Part shown: one piece after another, positions 13,764-15,044 of the stretch
How the letters are laid out: every line of letters begins with the position of its first letter
Position numbering within the stretch: the first letter of the stretch is position 1
Source: Ruminococcaceae bacterium UBA945
GTDB taxonomy: Bacteria > Bacillota > Clostridia > Oscillospirales > Acutalibacteraceae
Length of the DNA: 15,044 nt
Assembly: GCA_002293315.1 (NCBI GenBank)
Contig: DBCZ01000088.1
Location: 28,981-44,024, forward strand
Direction of reading: 5' to 3'
Notes under the pieces: generated by a model
Databases searched by the model: none
What the model saw: the letters and a program-made list of their open reading frames with translations, nothing else
What the model was told of the DNA's origin: nothing
Made by a program: the position numbers and the translations under genes

Positions 13764-14233
13764 TACCAACGGAAGTTTGCGAACGCTCTGTTGGCATCTG
13801 CCATTCTGTGCGTGTCTTCACGTCTCTTTGCCGCTCCGCCTGAGCCATTCATTGCATCAAGGATTTCGCCAGCAAGTCTTTCTCTCATTGTTCTTTCAGA
13901 ACGCGCTCTGGAATAGCTTGTCAACCAGCGCAGGCCGAGTGTCTGGCGTCTTTCCGGGCGCACTTCAATAGGCACCTGATAGTTCGCGCCGCCGACACGG
14001 CGAGCCTTGACCTCTAAGCTGGGCATAACATTTTCCATTGCCTGCTCAAAGCATTCGAGAGCATCTTTTCCTGATTTCTCGTGAACGATGTCAAATGCAC
14101 CGTAAACGATTTTCTGCGCCACACCCTTTTTTCCGTCAAGCATAATGCTGTTGACAAGGCGTGTGACAAGCTTTGAATTGTACACGGGATCCGGCAAAAC
14201 ATCACGTTTTGCCACATTGCCTCTCCTTGGCAT
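13763..14233 (-). CDS. rpsG: 30S ribosomal protein S7
   Basis: Binds the 3' major domain of 16S rRNA and nucleates assembly of the small-subunit head. In E. coli it also represses its own operon. 156 residues, normal length. Starts MPRRGNVAKRDVLPDP; contains NSIMLDGKK (28-36), EVKARRVGGANYQVP and the signature tail RMADANRAFANFRW. ATG 14233 follows GGAGGGAA. The longer in-frame start at 14302 is rejected because S7 always begins at MPRR/MARR. It follows rpsL after a 146-nt gap that may hold a weak promoter (14329-14357). The stop codon is TAG followed directly by another in-frame TAG, the first flush with the repeat element. Confidence 0.99.
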   Translation of the reverse strand: MPRRGNVAKRDVLPDPVYNSKLVTRLVNSIMLDGKKGVAQKIVYGAFDIVHEKSGKDALECFEQAMENVMPSLEVKARRVGGANYQVPIEVRPERRQTLGLRWLTSYSRARSERTMRERLAGEILDAMNGSGGAAKRREDTHRMADANRAFANFRW

Positions 14234-14328
14234 AATCTTCCCTCCTTCATTAAAAATGATGAATTCATAGGTACTCGAAAGTGACAAACTTCCGCTTGGC
14301 AAGAAAGGCTGTTATCTTGAAGAAAAAC

Positions 14329-14357
14329 ATACCATTCCGCTATAGAATCTTTGTCAA
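14329..14357 (-). promoter_or_regulatory. weak candidate promoter between rpsL and rpsG
   Basis: TTGACA (14352-14357, minus strand) is perfect, but the -10 at 17 bases is TGGTAT, matching consensus at only three positions. It could be chance. In E. coli this gap holds the S7 autoregulatory site; I see no recognisable counterpart here. Confidence 0.25.
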
Positions 14358-14379
14358 TTTGCGTTTTGGGTCAATAGGC

Positions 14380-14808
14380 TTATTCGGCCTTTGCACCCGC
14401 CTTCGGCCTCTTGGCGCCGTATTTCGACCTGGCCTGCATTCTCTTCGCAACGCCCTGCGCGTCAAGCGTGCCGCGAATGATGTGATAGCGCGTTCCCGGG
14501 AGGTCACGCACCCTTCCGCCGCGAATCATGACGACGCTGTGCTCTTGAAGATTGTGGCCTACGCCGGGAATATAAGCCGTGACTTCTATTCCGTTTGAAA
14601 GCCTGACTCTCGCCACTTTTCTGAGGGCTGAGTTCGGCTTCTTCGGCGTGACAGTTTTAACCGTTGTGCAAACACCGCGCTTCTGGGGAGAATTCTTGTC
14701 GATTTGCTCTCTCTTGATGGAATTCCAGCCCTTCAGCAGTGCCGGGGTCTTGTGTTTGCTCTCCGAGGCCTGACGTCCGCTGTGAACCAATTGATTAAAG
14801 GTTGGCAT
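14380..14808 (-). CDS. rpsL: 30S ribosomal protein S12
   Basis: Decoding-centre protein controlling tRNA selection and streptomycin response. 142 residues, normal for Firmicutes. MPTFNQLV start, PQKRGVC (41-47), VTPKKPNSALRK (53-64), IPGVGHNLQEHSVV (80-93), GGRVRDLPGTRYH (97-109), and a basic tail. K56 (E. coli K43 position) is retained, but residue 101, which aligns with E. coli K88 and B. subtilis K101, is arginine. The codon is CGT, read directly from the sequence. A K-to-R change there is a known streptomycin-resistance substitution in E. coli and Mycobacterium. ATG 14808 follows AAAGGAGA. First gene of the str operon, behind a consensus promoter and a long leader. Confidence 0.99.
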   Translation of the reverse strand: MPTFNQLVHSGRQASESKHKTPALLKGWNSIKREQIDKNSPQKRGVCTTVKTVTPKKPNSALRKVARVRLSNGIEVTAYIPGVGHNLQEHSVVMIRGGRVRDLPGTRYHIIRGTLDAQGVAKRMQARSKYGAKRPKAGAKAE

Positions 14809-14957
14809 GTTTTTCTCCTTTCGTTAATATTTGTATGTTTGCCCGCCTACTCTGCATAGCTGTAAAGCATTCGAGCTTAACACCTTAGTTTTACTGCAAA
14901 CGACCGCTTCCGGCCCATTTTATGGACAGGAAACGGCGTTGTTTTGAAAACGCTCGG
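14809..14957 (-). promoter_or_regulatory. structured 5' leader of rpsL (candidate cis-regulatory RNA)
   Basis: The leader of about 149 nt has two structured parts. First, a hairpin at 14904-14936: CCGTTTCC pairs with GGAAGCGG, then an internal loop, then TCCAT with ATGGG around an AAA loop. Second, a closed domain where GTTTGC (14896-14901) pairs with GCAAAC (14837-14842). This encloses a hairpin AAGC/GCTT (14865-14878) and an alternative, partly competing pairing GTAAA/TTTAC (14890-14894 with 14862-14866). It has no U-run, so it is not a terminator. Ribosomal protein operons often carry such leaders for autoregulation by an encoded protein (S12 or S7 here). I cannot match it to a named family. 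Confidence 0.5.
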
Positions 14958-14963
14958 AAGATA

Positions 14964-14992
14964 ATTATATCATAAAAGCCGAGTAATGTCAA
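14964..14992 (-). promoter_or_regulatory. consensus sigma-A promoter of the str operon
   Basis: On the minus strand TTGACA (14987-14992), 17-base spacer, TATAAT (14964-14969). Both hexamers are perfect, and a TGn extended -10 precedes TATAAT. The predicted start is near 14957. It suggests very strong transcription, suited to rpsL-rpsG-fusA-tuf, and separates this operon from whatever lies upstream of the window. Confidence 0.9.
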
Positions 14993-15044
14993 TATTGGTC
15001 GTCCATCGTGTACTCTCTGCGGTGTAGGATTACAATAGAAGAGT

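Noticed and set aside
13579..13971. Plus-strand open frame of 130 codons across the repeat and the end of rpsG, with a 27-residue internal repeat
   Set aside because: The repeat period (81 bp) is a multiple of three, so an open frame is automatic. It runs antisense through rpsG, has no ribosome site and no protein-like pattern.
14993..15044. Tail of an upstream gene at the right edge
   Set aside because: More than one minus-strand frame is open over this short stretch and none gives a recognisable C-terminus.

Overview
This is a chromosomal window from a low- to mid-GC Firmicute, most likely an anaerobic gut-type member of class Clostridia. The evidence is AGGAGG-type ribosome binding sites, sigma-A promoters close to TTGACA/TATAAT, a SAM-I (S-box) riboswitch before metK, a RecD2-type (RecBC-independent) helicase, and EF-Tu, EF-G, S12 and S7 of Firmicute type. 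I cannot name the genus. It looks like ordinary core genome: there is no transposase, integrase, phage gene, CRISPR array, tRNA or rRNA. I see no undescribed multi-gene system. The most unusual item is a small intergenic repeat element inside the str operon.

Layout, left to right. Positions 30-1820 (minus) hold a two-gene unit: a zinc-ribbon membrane protein, then the methionine-synthesis enzyme MetY. Positions 2062-3951 (plus) hold murC, a hairpin terminator and a GNAT acetyltransferase, closed by a terminator at 3960-3988 that is shared with the converging mreB-like gene (3993-5012, minus, own promoter). Positions 5131-9868 (minus) hold, in transcription order, metK, an alpha/beta hydrolase, recD2 and a small P-loop kinase. 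metK is preceded by a SAM-I riboswitch with visible terminator and antiterminator, and recD2 has its own promoter. Positions 10148-14808 (minus) are the str operon rpsL-rpsG-fusA-tuf. It is driven by a consensus promoter at 14964-14992, has a structured leader of about 149 nt, a second promoter before tuf, and a strong terminator after tuf that abuts the metK promoter.

Functional links. The str operon supplies decoding-centre and elongation components. MetY makes homocysteine and MetK consumes methionine to make SAM, so the two ends of the methionine-SAM route lie in one window, but only metK carries a visible SAM sensor. MurC and the MreB-like protein both belong to cell-wall synthesis.

Gaps. 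No stretch over 300 bases lacks a gene. The longest are 1821-2061 (divergent promoters), 9869-10147 (riboswitch, promoter, terminator), 13538-13762 (tandem-repeat element) and 14809-15044 (rpsL leader and promoter). In 14993-15044 I see nothing assignable.
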